This document shows, piece after piece, positions 35,801-49,738 of a DNA stretch of 64,000 bases. The stretch lies in assembly GCF_905220365.1 (NCBI RefSeq), contig NC_061124.1, positions 4,776,501-4,840,500 on the forward strand. The letters run 5' to 3'. Within the stretch, counting starts at the first letter, position 1; every line of letters begins with the position of its first letter. A program made the position numbers and the translations under genes. This DNA comes from Vanessa cardui. Lineage: Eukaryota; Arthropoda; Insecta; Lepidoptera; Nymphalidae. Below the pieces are notes generated by a model that saw only the letters and a program-made list of their open reading frames with translations, had not been told where the DNA came from and did not search any database.

Positions 35801-38800
35801 AATTCGATTGTGGTTTCGGTCCAGACTTTTTTGGGTTTACGGCACAAATTGAAGTGTTAAAAAAACTACAAATTGGCTTTTTCGAGGGCCATTCATTAGT
35901 TCGACGCTGAATAGCGTGTTATGTCGTTTTCGCTCAATTAGTTAAACGGAAATTGAGCCGGTCCGGACGCACACGGCGCTGGTTCTGACTCTGTAACAAC
36001 TGTAGGATGTAGATAGCTAGATATTTATACGCTAAACATATATTCAAATGTAAATCAGATTATAAGCGGTGGTATATTAAAAGCAATAAAAACTCAATAA
36101 AAATAATTAACGATTATGTCCATTTATTTCCTTATACGATTACTCCTTACATTTATTGACATTTAATTGCTTTGAATAATATAAATGGCAACATTAGAAT
36201 ATTGTTAATTAATAATATAAATTAATCTATACATTTCCGATCCATGGCATTTGAAATCATTATTTTTTTCTACTTGATATTTCATCAGCCTCCAAATTTT
36301 TTTCAGTATAATTTTGTTTCACGTTTATTAATATAAGTGTAGACAAATATTGCAATAACAAAGAAGAAAAGTTACTTAATATTATCCAGGAATAAGTATG
36401 ATAAATAAGTATTCCAATTACGCTTTTGATAACCTCAAATGATACCTACTTTTGAAAAATTAAAGGTGCTAAAACTCATAAAGCAATCATTTTACGTGAA
36501 CCTTGTAGTTTTTCACGAACCTTCATTCAGTCTTATTATCTCTACTAGTGACAGGAGGCCCGTTTAATTTTTCGCCCAGAGAATCGCAATTGCGATTCAA
36601 CGCTTCGGTTTACAACCTTACTATGCGGTTCTATGAACTCTACTACTACTTTCAGTAGTATATGGTAATATAATTTAGATTAATTATGTGAATGTTTGAT
36701 TATATAATACAATTTAATTAATTTGATATTTTATATTATTTCAAATCAACAGCTTACTACGCCATTTTAATTTTGATCGTTTATATTTACCTGCTTTGCC
36801 AAAGATCGGTAAAGACCTAACTTTACTTTGCATTTATAACTTCAAGTATGTTATAAAACTGCATTATAACTTTAAAGATAAAAAATGCCTGTGCTAATAT
36901 TTTTTTTATAATTACTTATTATAGTATTTAATTTGAAAAAAAAATTGTTAGTTTATTTATTATATTAATATTTTTTTATATATAACTTAACTCTTTAATA
37001 AATTGTTGTATCATAATAATAATTTTCCCAATCTGAAATATATTATTAGTTTTGAGTTTGATTAGTCAATTGTTTGTGTTTCGATAGTCACGAAAAGAAT
37101 TTTCCTCTGTTCAACAATTCAAGGTTACACTTTATCAATACGAAGGCAATTGCATTATATTGTCGTAAATATCATAACAGTGTGTCCCAAGAACCTTGTT
37201 TCAGACGTTGTAAGCTGCGGCGTGTAGGCGATCAGATTGTATTGACAGCACGCGCAAATTTATAATTTTCTTCAATGAGATGACTTCTGCTATCAAAAAA
37301 CTGGTCAAGTCCGAATGCAACAAATACATATAGGGATCTCAAATATATGATTATAATACCTGCTGTAGTCTTTATTTTATATTTATTTTAACAAAATATT
37401 TACACTTCTTTTAAAAACATCTTTCGAATTATTTTGAAAACGAAATGTTCTTGCGTCCTATCTATAATTTTTAAGTAACTAGGTACAATAAATTGTACAT
37501 GAAATTGTTATTATATGTAAAAAAAATATGTATATTCTGAATTAAGGACACATTTGTTGCGGAATGCTAAAGCACACACCTACGCATGTTATATGTTTTT
37601 ATTAGTTTAGGAAAACATCAATTTACTTAAATTTCGAATTAAATGAGCAATCGTTCAATATCCAAGCTCAATATACATTCTTTTATCGTAAAAACTTTAC
37701 AATAAGGTGATTTTAAACACATTTAGCGTATCGCCAGTATAGTTAAAAGCTGTATAATAGCGTTATCTGCGGGCCGGCACTAAATTGGGATGTCTCGGGC
37801 GAGGTGCGGCGGTTCTTATCAGTTTTGTCGTGTTCATCTTGAGTTGTGTTAGGCTTTACTCGGGATATTTACGTCGCTCCACGCCGGGGTGGCGAGCCTA
37901 CATGTGACAATGTCGGAAAGTTATTGCCTATACGTGCTAGCAGAATGCCTCTTTCGATGCTGTTTTAATATGGGATAAGAAAATACTCGTGGCATAGAAA
38001 ATATCGCAGGCGACGTGAAAAGTGATCGGCTGGTATAGAATGAGGTTTATTGTTTTAGATAAACGTTCGTTAACTGCGAACATTAAGTATAATTTTGTAC
38101 ACGGAAAGGCCAGATAGTAATGTAATGTGCAAACGAAGTTAGATAAGGTATCGTTAGAATAAGTGTACGCGACAACCCTTGCCGGACGCAATGGATTGAT
38201 GAAGCGCTTTTTTGATATTTTTTTACTCGTTTCTTTTTAGTCTTATTGTCCACGGTCCATTGATAAACGGACAGGTATACGTACTCAGACAGGCGCCAAC
38301 ATTCCTCGCCTCGACCTCACACTTACTTGTGGCGTTATAAAAACGGGCACACTTTTTTATATTAGCGCTTTTTAGACTTATTTGCCTCCCTTTGTGTTCG
38401 TCGTGATTGTTTGTTTTGGTTATTAGCGCGCCCGTAGGAAGTGGACCCGATAAACCTATTGGCCTAAAGCGTTTTATTGTACCAATTTTAAATATCCGTT
38501 TTGAGTTCACAATGTTGTCGAGACTCTTCTCGGCGGGCGAACCGTGTTAAAGGTAATCGCTGTTATTCCAGAACCATCTTACCTAGATGGAGTCACTTAT
38601 GTCATAAAATACAGTCTGCCCGTAATAAAGTGTCATGTACAAAATAACTTATGGTCATATCTTAACATTTTTAGATGCTAATTAGTGTTAATAACACGCT
38701 TTAGTCGCCTCTCAAGTCACCGCCGCGAGCTATAAAATTAGTAAGAACAAATCCGAAACTAGCTGCATTAGCATTTTATGAATAGTATAAAACGTATATT

Positions 38801-39932
38801 TGAAAGTCTTGTCACCAAATGTCGCAGTTGACATTGAGTACCAACATCACCGGTTCTATGTAATGTATGCACATTCGCACACGCTTTCTTATTTATTACT
38901 TTCCCGCTTGTAAATGTTAAGCCGAGCTTAAACGTCGGTAAATGATATTAAAAGAAACATTTTTAACGATTATTTTATGTCAATTAATTTATATACACAC
39001 ATTATTCATTTACTGGAAGAAACAGCGATGTCCTTGTGTGGTCATTGACCTTTAATCACTTATAACAAGGATATAGTAAATATTTTATGAATGGTATTGT
39101 ATCCTCGGGCGTTTCCGCACATTATCGGAAAGGTTACGGTTATTAGGACAGAAAATTAGCCAAAAATAATAATACATTCCTACACGTCATTACTTGCCCT
39201 AATGAATAGTAAGTCGGTGCCTTTGTTGCTTTCGTGGGCGTGACTATAATAGTGCAATTTTGATTTATTTAGCGATTCATTTCCGGTGTTAAAAGTGCCC
39301 ATCCTGTCCTTTCGTCAACTTACCTGGTTTAAATATAAGTTTTGATAATTTTTAAACGTAGGATAATGACAAATCTTTATCATGTAATGTAAGGAAATCA
39401 TTTAAATTTAAGTAAGTAAGTAGTACGTAATATAAAATAAGAAGCTACCGGTTATAAAATATGCAGTTATATTATTTATTACCTCTTATTGACAAAGGAC
39501 TAGATTTAGCGTTTTTTGATCAGTCCACACTAAATAAATACCGTTTTATCGTACTGACGATACATCGGCAGTGTTTACGTTGGAGGTAGTTTTTCAATAT
39601 ATTTAGCACCCGTTCGTAATATTTCTAAATTTACTGTTCATTTTGATGCTTTTAATGGAATTTCAATATTGTCGCAGAAGCCTTATTCGAAATTTATGTT
39701 ATATTTTCCCAATAATCCGATGATTTACCCAACATAACAAACTTAAAAAAATACCAAATATTTTTGAGCGTATTACGGTTATAAAGATACTAACATTTGA
39801 AATTGATATTATACTACAGTATTGAGGCAGATACGCCGTGATTTAATTTCTTATAGGAACGCAAACTTTAATAACAACTAAAGAATCTCATAAAAGCATT
39901 TAATTTGTTTCAGTCACTGATCGACTATACTT

Positions 39933-40244
39933 AGTAAAGTAAAAAGTAAAGTAACAGCCTGTAAATTCCCACTGCTGGGCTAAAGGCCTCCTCTCCCTTT
40001 GAGGAGAAGGTTTGGAACATATTCCACCACGCTGTTCCAATGCTGGTTGGTGGAATACACATGTAGCAGAATTTCTATGAAATTTGTCACATGCAGGTTT
40101 CCTCACGATGTTTTCCTTCACCGCCGAGCACGAGATGAATTATAAACACAAATTAAGCACATGAAACAGCGGTGCTTGCCTGGGTTTGAACCCGCAATCA
40201 TCGGTTAAGATGCACGCGTTCTAACCACTGGGCCATCTCAGCTC
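39933..40244 (-). repeat. tRNA-derived SINE, copy 4, with intact target duplication
   Basis: A full-length reverse copy is bounded by a perfect 12-bp duplication, tcgactatactt, at 39921-39932 and 40245-40256. The 3' tail is (A)AGTAAAG repeats. The perfect duplication and close match to consensus suggest a young insertion. The long minus-strand frame over it is repeat sequence, not a gene. Confidence 0.95.
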
Positions 40245-40279
40245 TCGACTATACTTGAATATTGTATTTTTTCCTATAT

Positions 40280-40456
40280 TATAATATTATAAATGTGAAA
40301 GTAACTCTTTCACGACCAAACTAATGAACCGAATTTTATGAAATTTAGTATGAAGCAAACTTGAACTCCAAGGAAGATACACATAGGCTACTTTTGTGCC
40401 TAACATTTGACAACGAACACTTGAAACGCAAGCGAAGCTTCAGGAAACAACTAGTC
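40280..40456 (+). mobile_element. Helitron-like non-autonomous element, 3' part
   Basis: The block begins atattataaatgtgaaagt, continues with cacgaccaaactaatgaacc and tatgaagcaaacttgaactc, and closes with cgcaagcgaagcttcaggaa followed by CTAGT. A GC hairpin (here decayed) a few bases before a CTAG(T) end is the usual 3' terminus of lepidopteran Helitrons. There are no inverted ends or target duplications, as expected for that class. Confidence 0.65.
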
Positions 40457-42759
40457 ATACAAACATTTGACGTACATTATGTTTTCGTGTTTCGTCCTCA
40501 AATTGAATGGTGAATAACAAACACTGTGAAGAAACGCGTCATCCCGCAGTCAGCGTAGTTGAATACGTTTCCAAGCTTGTTTTCAACAGGAAAGGAAGCT
40601 TTTCGCCGGTAATAGGATATTTACGATTATTATAATACCTATTACCTAACAGTCTACTTATTATTAATTCATTACATAAAACAATAAACAGTAATAAATT
40701 TGTATAGGTTCTCCAAACACTTAAAAAAATTAATATGCTTCTACATAAATTCGGTATAAAATTAAATGAACATCCACCGCATAACGTAATCATACATTAT
40801 GCTTAACAAAATAAAATGCGTATTTACATTCCTCCGCGTTCTCATAATCAAAAATTCTCACAGAATCGAGCATTTAATAATCCGAATGGGCATAATGCGA
40901 ATCAAACGATTTATATTCCATATAAGCACGTCACGTACCATCTAAATCATCGGTCAGTCGAAAATATATCGAGATCGCTCCTATTAGTTTACGATTGGAT
41001 CATTCGAAATAAATCGTATGAAATCGATTCGAATCGAGGATAAACACTACAATCAAGAAGGACTCGTTGCAGCTGTTAGATATGCGATCGGCGTCATCCA
41101 CTAAAATAATATGACACAGCCGTTTTCAAAGGTCTGGTCAGCCTTGGTACTGTTGATATAGTCATAATTATCTTGAAAGGATCGCAGCGACGTGAAATAA
41201 TACTAATTGCAAAATAAGCATTATATTGTATTATTCTACAGTTGACAAAAGTACCAATGAAACATTATTTTGAGTATCAAGATTTTTCTTATTTAAAAAA
41301 TTTTTTTTTAATGGAAAAAAATAATGAATCTAAAATAAACAAATAATGTTCTATTTGAGTATTTTATGTACTGTAAATATATATAATATATGAACAGTCA
41401 TATAACATGTTGAAATATCTAAAAAAAATTTCGTATTAAAATATGCGGTCTGTGCTGACGCTACGGCGGATCAACGGCGGACCCTGTAAGTGGTTACTCA
41501 TGCTTTCAGAGCCTATAATTTGACAATATTTTGTGTCATTTGGGACTTTATTATTACTTATGCCATTACATGTCTGTGGATATAACGTTAATACCGAACC
41601 GCGGCCGCAGGGGCGATTAAGGGCGACATAACCACAGGGTTCCCTAATTCAATATTAAAAGCATCCTACGACGTGATCGGCAACTAATAATAGTCTAATT
41701 TAAGGAAATGTCTCTGAGAAAAGTTCGGAATGTCATCCTATTTCTTAGTTTTTTTCAAACAACTTGTAAGAAATAGCGGATTATATGCTATTAGACCGGC
41801 CATGTGAATGTTTTTCAACGTGAATAGTTATGATCGTTTAATGACTCTTTGGGACAGCAATGAATTCAGGTATATTTTAATACTAAGAGTATATTTAACC
41901 GCTTTTTGTTGTTGTTGTGTAACATTATATCAATTATGTTCAACCATAACTTTAACTGCTAGTATAATCATATTGAAGGAGTCTTAGTCAACCTCTAATA
42001 AATACTTCAATTATTTATAAATGACATTTCGCTTATAAAATTTTATTAAATAGGATTATCCTTAAAAGATCGTTTAACAAATGTACCTGTGTTATATATA
42101 GCGTAAGTATATGTACGTTAAAATCGCAAATATAAATATCATTCGGTTTAGTACTTCTCTCTCAATATATAAACTTTACAATTCTAAATACGAATCGAAT
42201 CGAGATTGCATTCTAGATACCCTGTAAATCGAAGAGTCGTTTATGTATAGCTCATAATGCAGGGCTCGCAGGGTCCCAGCCCATGCATACTAACGCGCCA
42301 CGTAATAAGTAGACTGATGCCATGTTTATCCCTACTTGCCTTGCCTGCCTCCCCCGACGAGTCTAGTTGCTCGATTATAATCGAATTCTGTTTGTTGTTC
42401 GAATTTGTTTTCACACTGTAACGGAAAATGCGATGGATATACTGCTGGTATTCTTAGATATACGTGAATGAATGTCGTAAACTCCCTTATTAGCATTACT
42501 TATGCGTTGATATAATTAAGCTTGTTTTGCTTTAATGGTAGGTCATAAGGTTTATGTCGTTTACTTTAGTATTTAAGACAAATATCACCCTTTTTATTTG
42601 TAAATTTAATTATTTTTTTATATAACATTTTTAGTAGTTATATTGTTATTATATTCAAATGTACATAATTTTATAATCTATTTTAGATTGGATTGACACA
42701 AATAACAACAAATAGACTACTATTTCATTTATTCAATGCCGAAATCTGTACTAATATTT

Positions 42760-42855
42760 CACGACCAAACTAATGCATCGAAATACATGACATTTGGTAT
42801 GAAGCAAATTTGAACCCCTAAAACGCGAGCGAAACCGCGGGCGACATCTAGTCTT
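42760..42855 (+). mobile_element. Helitron-like 3' end fragment, copy 2
   Basis: It has the same order as the copy at 40280 but shorter: cacgaccaaactaatgcatc, then tggtatgaagcaaatttgaa, then a better preserved terminal hairpin (gcgagcgaaaccgcgggcga) and CTAGT at about 42848-42852. Confidence 0.65.
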
Positions 42856-45537
42856 ATTATATTTATGACATATAATTGCCGTAACAGGCAAGATATAGTA
42901 GTATTCAAAGCCAAACTATGATAATTACGAGAAAAGTATACTAAAGATTACATATATATACAAATTAAATGTAATATATATTCAGAATACTTATAATAAT
43001 GTTTAATGGTCATAATGTTTTGCTTAAATTGCTTTATTGTTAGTTAAAGTTAATTAAAAACACGGCATTCTTACAAAAATAGAGATCATTATTTTTTACG
43101 TAGTGTGATTAAAAAAATAAATTATTAAAACGAGTATTATTCAGGTGAGTGGGTAATGATAAAATAAATACTTACAATGTAAAAAATATCAAAACAATCA
43201 TACTAGGTATTTTTTTGTCAATAAAATAACATTTAATGTGCATTTAGTTGCGGAATTATACTTTAATGGTATAAGCTATTATTTTATTAATAGCATTATA
43301 AATGGAAGTAGATTGTCGTCGAGTGGATAGTTTTTGTCATTTGTCCGCTATCTCGGGTTGTTATTACATATTACGTCGTCCGTGTGTGCGTGTGCGCAGT
43401 CACTGTAAAATCTATTGCGGACGAATTTTTTAACGAGTAATTCGAGATCGAATAAATTGTTTTACTAAATTAGTTACCAAACTGTTTTAACGATGACAAA
43501 ATAGTTTTACAGTAAGAGTAATATAATTTGATTTTTTTATCTGTGCATCGATACATTCACCATTCTAGGAGGAAATTGTCAAACAAAAGTGTTGCGTGTC
43601 TTAATAAATGAATTTCCATTTAATTTATGGGTAATTATTTTATGTAGTTTGTTTATAAAGTTGTTGCTAGAAGAACTAATGCTTGTCAGTTTAACTAAAT
43701 GATTGAATAGCTTAAGTGCTTTTTTATATGATTGCATGTTGCCATATTTAATAATGGTAATTTATTAATTGCCAATAAAGTTTTATTTAATTAATCGTCT
43801 AATATTAAAATGTATTACTACTAATCACGAAGGCAAGCATAGAATAGATAATAAATAGATGTAAAACATGAGTTACATAATTGCTATTGTTCTATGACGA
43901 TCGAATTACAAAACTTTTTTTTAATTACTGTCAATTGCAGAACGTTTTATCTGTCTTTGTCTAAAGATTAAAAGGTTTATTCTTCTCACTGATTCAATTA
44001 TTTATCATATAAATTATCGGGGAAGTATGCATGTTTGACGTCTACATCTCAAATATTTTTAAGAACATTATATTCATAAATATAGTCAATGTAATTTTAT
44101 TTATTTTTCTTGTAATAAAGGACGTATAAATTTCAAATGGCGTATCTTTATTTAATATATACATCCATGAGTAGCGTAGCTCGTTCGACAGGCGCGCGGT
44201 CACCGTTGCGTAAAAAGCACTACGGGTACGAGCGACGGCGCTGCCTAATGCAGATAATGAGACCATCATCGTTTACAAAAGTAAGTTTAATTAACGTAAA
44301 AAAGCGCGTTTACTCTAACAGCCGGCTTATCGTGACCATCTCGCCACTTATAATGACTTTGCTTCATTATTTTGTTGCGAGCTCTACGCGTCTGCCAAGT
44401 TTCCGGTATGGAACAGTAATTTTATAGTTATCCGAGCATTTGAGCGAATGCCGAGCGCTTTTTAAAATTAAATTTTAAATTTGTAATTTTGATAAAATGA
44501 TTTAGGTTGAGATTTGAAAGAGTTTGCATGTAATTACATTTTGTTCGGTTTTATAAAGCGATGATCTTAATTAATTACATTTTGTATTTTTAATTGCATT
44601 TCGTAAAAAAACATCGAATCGTAAGACAATTCCATTTTAAAATTAATATTTATTTTAGATGACGTTTTAAATTAAATAATTATATTTTCACTTTTAAGAT
44701 TGTTTATTGTTTATTGTAAAAAGTTACACCATCGACTTATCACTAAACACTTTAAAAAAAAAAAATTTATCTGGGTGACATTCGAGGTGATACATCTTTA
44801 TGTGTAAACAACATTGATACCTTATTTATTAGTAGAAGTATTTTTTAAAAATGTAATTATGAATTTATTTATTGGTCCAAATCCAGTCAGGTCAGAATCT
44901 TGCTTAAATACACATATGTATAATATGACAAAGACACAGTTTAATTTAGAAACATGTATTAAAAAGTAATATTTGTGTGCCAATAAACGAGTTCCTGCAA
45001 TTTTTATACAATCGCGTCGTTATTACGCGTACTTATTTGAATTTACCTTCATACATGACGTGAATTGAAACTGATGTATGAATAATTTAATGGTTAAGTT
45101 AACGCTCGCATCGTTACCAGTGGGCCTATTTAAATTATTTTCATTTAATAACTTAAGTAATTGTTATTAATAAATTCGAAAGTTTGAATTGTTTTATTTA
45201 ATCTATTAAGTTTGCGTGTGGAGCTTCTACGATTGGTAACATTTCCTTTAAATAAAATCTTTTTGCGAATTAATTTTAATGATGATTATAATCTATAGGA
45301 GACATGATTTTACATGAGGATTCTAAGTTGTATAATATAATATATTTCAATTAAATCGAACCGATCACCTAAACTATCAAACCTGTAATGGAAATTTTGA
45401 TTTGATTCGACATAGAAAACTATATGAGGTAATTAGTATTATTAATTTAACTTAGAATTGAATGAATATAGGTGAAACATTTATTGAATTATATAATGTT
45501 CACATAATGTTGTCTTAAATTTTCGCGATTATTACAC

Positions 45538-45613
45538 ATTTAAATAAAACTAATTATAACGGATGAATCGCGTATATACGCGATTCATCCGTTATAATTA
45601 GTTTTATTTAAAT
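45538..45613. repeat. Perfect 76-bp palindrome without loop
   Basis: Each base from 45575 backwards pairs with the base from 45576 forwards over 38 pairs without a mismatch. The centre is cgcgtat/atacgcg and the arms include cggatgaatcg. It is framed by direct repeats of aattatataatgtt at 45487-45500 and 45611-45624. Confidence 0.97.
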
Positions 45614-46619
45614 TATATAATGTTTTGGACAACTAGAAATTTACTTACATTATCCTTAATGTATAAACTAAAAACTAAAAAACGGTAAGTAGACTAAATG
45701 AAAGCAATTAACGGTACGGTCTACAGAATCGGTATGTACATTACACAGCCTGCCATTATATTTTCACGCTCCAAGTCGTTCGATTGCCCAACCCGAGTAT
45801 CCGAATGCTAGTCGTGATACATCTGTTGCATAATATTCATAATGCTTTCCTATAATTTAATTGCTAGTGATTATGTTTTGCATACGTTTATGATAAAACA
45901 AACACGTTTAATAATTATATAAAGGTTTGACTAAGGATTGTTAATTAATTGTTGAAAGTTGTTTGTTTGCTGCGAATGATTTAATGTATTTAAATTTCTT
46001 GAATGTTCTTTTTTTAGATTTAATTTATGCCGTTTTAATGATTCATATTTCAAATTTAAATCAAGTGTTCGTAATACTTGCATGTGATTGTGGTTGTCAA
46101 GGCACTGTCGCGTTTCTTACCTAGCTTCGAAACTGAACTTGGGTAAACAAGCCAATAGGGCCATTTTAATTACAAATTATTGTATATTATATGCTAGATA
46201 TTTTTTAATAAGCGTTATACTAATTGCTACAAATATTACGTTTTTAATTATATATTTTTTATGCATGCACAATTATATATTATTAGCAGAAAACGTCTTA
46301 TATAACAAGCAATTTCTTTAGTTACAAGCGAGATATTAATACATGAACCAAGCAGTTGCTTGTGATGATATAATTATATAACCAGCGGATAGAACAAAGG
46401 GATCTCAACTGAAGACCGTGGTTTTGAAATCAGAATCCATTGACTTTTCATGGGTTTAAATTGTGTTTTGTTCCCTACTCAGGTTAGCGGTCGGATGTCT
46501 CATGTTTCCAACTCGTTAAGAAACTATTTGGATATAACAGGAGAGATGTTTATTGCAAAGGAATGGCTCAGAGAGTGTTTCTACTAGAATATTAGTCATA
46601 TTATTAGAAGATGATAACA

Positions 46620-46912
46620 CTTTTTTTTATGGTATACGTTGGCGGACGATCATATGGGCCTCCTGATGGTAAGTGGTCACCATCGCCCATAGACAATGAC
46701 GCTGTAAGAAATATTAACTATTCCTTACATCGTCAATGTGCCACCAACCTTGGGAACTAAGATGGTATGTCCCTTGTGCCTGTAGTTACACTGGCTCACT
46801 CACCCTTCAGACCGGAACACAACAATACTGAGTACTGTTATATGGCGGTAGAATAACTCATGAGTGGGTGGTACCTACAAAGACGGGCTTGCACAAAGCC
46901 CTACCACCAAGA
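46620..46912 (-). repeat. Family B SINE-like repeat, full-length reverse copy
   Basis: Read backwards it follows copy 1 (885-1196) over its entire length: cttggtggtagggctttgtg at the right end, gatggtgaccacttaccatc near 46670 and a T-rich left end that is the reverse of the A tail. It faces the + copy at 47351 head to head. Confidence 0.9.
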
Positions 46913-47350
46913 TAATCTGAATAATATTAATATAAGAGAATACATACACTATGCCTTTGGCATATATATGAGAAAGAGATATTATTAACTGCCTCTAACA
47001 AAAGTTTTCAAAAAGGTTTTATATGTGCGACCGTCCCGCTACCTTGTTATTGTTATGAGAATAGATAATAAAATCTTTATATACACTTATTAAAGAAGTC
47101 GTACACTGTACAAGTGTTTGATACTTTGTAGTAATCCGTTACTCGGTTAAGTTTATAGAAAGCATCAAGATTCACGTGTATTATCTGCAGTATAGCAATA
47201 AACAATGAAAACATGCAGTTCATTGTTGTATAGACAAATAAATGATCAACGATTTCCTGACGCTAGGTATCCTGGGGCCATCAGAAACATTGTCTATGCG
47301 GTACGGTACATTCATACCGGCTACAGACATATATTTATTTTAGGAGTTTT

Positions 47351-47611
47351 ACTTGGTGGTAGGGCTTTGTGCAAGCCCGTCTGGGTAGGTATCACCCACT
47401 CATCAGTCATTCTACCGCCAAATAACAGTAATCAGTATTGTTGTGTTCCAGTTTGAAGGGTGAGTGAGCCAGTGTAACTACATGCACAAGGGATATGACA
47501 TCTTAGTTCCCAAGGTTGGTGGCACATTGACGATGTCAGAAATTGTAATAGTTCTTACATCGTCATTGTCTATGTGTGATGGTGACCACTTACCATATCA
47601 TAAAAAAAGAA
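47351..47611 (+). repeat. Family B SINE-like repeat, + copy
   Basis: It starts acttggtggtagggctttgt and runs through gttgtgttccagtttgaagg and gatggtgaccacttacca, then goes straight to ATCATAAAAAAAG, missing the last 35-40 bp of the unit seen in copy 1. With the reverse copy at 46620-46912 it makes an inverted pair separated by about 440 bp. Confidence 0.9.
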
Positions 47612-47861
47612 AAGTCTTCATCAAGAGACACAATATCAAATAAACATACTTAAAATGAATAAATATAAGGCTTATATCTTGAGTATTTTAAGTATGGAAA
47701 ACCACTACATGCACTATTAAGAGAAACTATTGAAACGCATTTACGATAAAAGTAATGAAATAATACATAACAGAAACATCAATACTGAATTTGAAGTATA
47801 AGATTAAATCGGTTCAGCATTAAGCTATATACACTAACCAAGATGTACTCTCACACACACA

Positions 47862-47873
47862 CACACTCGTAAA
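47862..47873. repeat. (CA)n microsatellite
   Basis: A short run of alternating CA (about six units), within AT-rich intergenic DNA. Confidence 0.7.
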
Positions 47874-49542
47874 TCTTATTCAAATATTGCCAGATTAGAT
47901 TCGAGCAAACATAAATTTTCAAGTCATTCGTCATTCACCCAAACATATTTCTCGAATGTGCGTGGAGAGAAGGAGAGTAGTTGGTAATTTACAAGCTGTT
48001 TCTTTTTTATTCAATTAAAGATTGCTAAAAATCTATAGGTTTTTTGCAAACCCATTCTCTTCATGCTTCGCGCATGCTTATTCAGATAAATATTTAAAAA
48101 TCTCGTAAAGAAATTAAGCGTAGGATATCAGGCGTCATTTTGTAGATTGTATAATTTTTGTCTACAAATCCTATAAGAATTACTACTTACTATATGAATA
48201 GTAAATATTAAGCTTAATCGCGGAATACATTACTTATTCAAAACATTTAAAAATCTAAATATTACACGGTTCGTTAATAAATCACTACCCACGTCACATT
48301 GACGTCATCTTCTAGATATAAAGTTTAGATAATATGTTTTATGTTATATTTTTCATACATACTATTTTAAATTAGTATATATAAATTATAACTAACTTAT
48401 TCGTCAGGGAAATATAAATAAGTTGCACTTTTTTTACTATACACTCGTATGTATTAAGCTTGCTTAATATTTGTTTATGACACAAATGATTTTTTAAAAA
48501 CAGTTTCATATTCAAGATAAATTTCAAATCGCATCCAACAATTAGCAGGCAACCAGTTACATACAAGAAACTGTAGTCTCAGTGATTGCTACGCTATTAA
48601 CGTAACATCTAATCGTAAGATCTAAAGCCGAGTCGTTAGGTAATCAAAATAACAAAGAATGAAATTAACAAACGTTCTCATAAACAGTGAATTACGACGA
48701 AACGACCAGTAAATAATCTAATAAGACCCGAAGGAAATAGTCTGTTATCAGCAAATTGACGGTTCGCTAACATCAACAATGTATGATGTTACAATACCGA
48801 TAACGTTCACTCTTGCCCTTAATAACGAGAAAACTCTGATTAAACGGTAAGCACGCAAACTCTCTTACAAAGTTACATATTATTCGCATGAGAGATGTTT
48901 GCGCGACGATTAAAACTGTTTGATCTATCTGCATTACCCACGGTTGCATCACACGTAATAATCTAGGTGGAACAAAGAGCAGAGCAATTAAAAAAGTATT
49001 TGTTAAGCTACAAGTAAAAACGCTTCGAAATTAATGTGCGCCACCGGCTTCCTGATAATGAGTAATTATTGCAATTACCGTACCGTCCGCAAACACCTTA
49101 TTTCATAAAAGCAAATTTCAATTATGAATTTTATTAATTAACACTATATAATTATGTTTAAATTAATGTTAAGTTTACGTAAGTGTAAAATAACTTAGAA
49201 ACGAGAATGACGTGCTACCTTATACGACACGAAAAAATATGTATAATTTAATACGGTAAAAAATGCTTGTAGAAAATGCGGAATTCAAATGTTGACCAAT
49301 TCATATGAAGACTACGTAGTCTTAATGTAATAACACATTCAATGTATTAATTAATTAAATGTATGCTTGTCAATATTTAAACAATAGTGATGAATTATGA
49401 TAATCTTTATTGGATCGAAAAAAACAGCTAATTCTTATAATTAATTAAATATTATCTGTAGTAATTAGTTAATATAAAAACATATGATATTTTATGGCAT
49501 CATAGAGGTATGTATTGAAACATCTTTATACTTGTATAGGTA

Positions 49543-49738
49543 CTTGGTGGCAGGGCTCTGTGCATTCTCATCTGGGTAGGTACCACCCAATTAAAATACT
49601 ACTAACGAAAAACCACAGTTGCTAGGGGTTGATAGAACATTGGTGATCTAAGGAACAGTTAATATTTCTTACAGCGTAGATGCGGCGGCTGCTTACCTTC
49701 AAGTAGCCAGGTTAACCTTGAAAACCATAAAAATAAAA
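49543..49738 (+). repeat. Family B repeat, internally deleted copy
   Basis: The start (cttggtggcagggctctgtg, ctgggtaggtaccaccc) is clear. The middle third is deleted, and the copy resumes with ttgatagaacattggtgatc and agttaatatttcttacagcg, ending in ccataaaaataaaa. Confidence 0.75.

Larger units (their letters stand above)
28124..39932. other. Gene desert, middle part
   Basis: No exon is recognised. Between the listed repeats the sequence is AT-rich, with GC-richer patches at about 33225-33320, 34410-34660, 35600-36010, 37740-37930, 38260-38560 and 38690-38960. The patch at 35600-36010 contains cccataaaacctttatgatt and many short palindromic sites. Open frames inside these patches have no domain, codon bias or splice context that would support a gene. 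Confidence 0.5.
40457..46619. other. Gene desert, distal part
   Basis: AT-rich with the Helitron fragment and palindrome listed separately. GC-richer spots lie at about 41450-41490, 41595-41640, 42240-42370, 43310-43400 and 44160-44440. Bases 44168-44280 form an exon-like stretch discussed under findings. No gene can be supported. Confidence 0.5.

Noticed and set aside
38223..38510. 95-codon minus-strand frame
   Set aside because: It has no recognisable domain, no codon bias and no splice context; length alone is expected by chance in a GC-richer patch.
39900..40121. Minus-strand 73-codon frame
   Set aside because: It is wholly inside SINE copy 4.
47205..47456. 83-codon frame ending GGRALCKPVWVG...
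   Set aside because: The end is family B repeat translated in one frame; the same peptide arises in the repeat at 885, so it is not a conserved protein.
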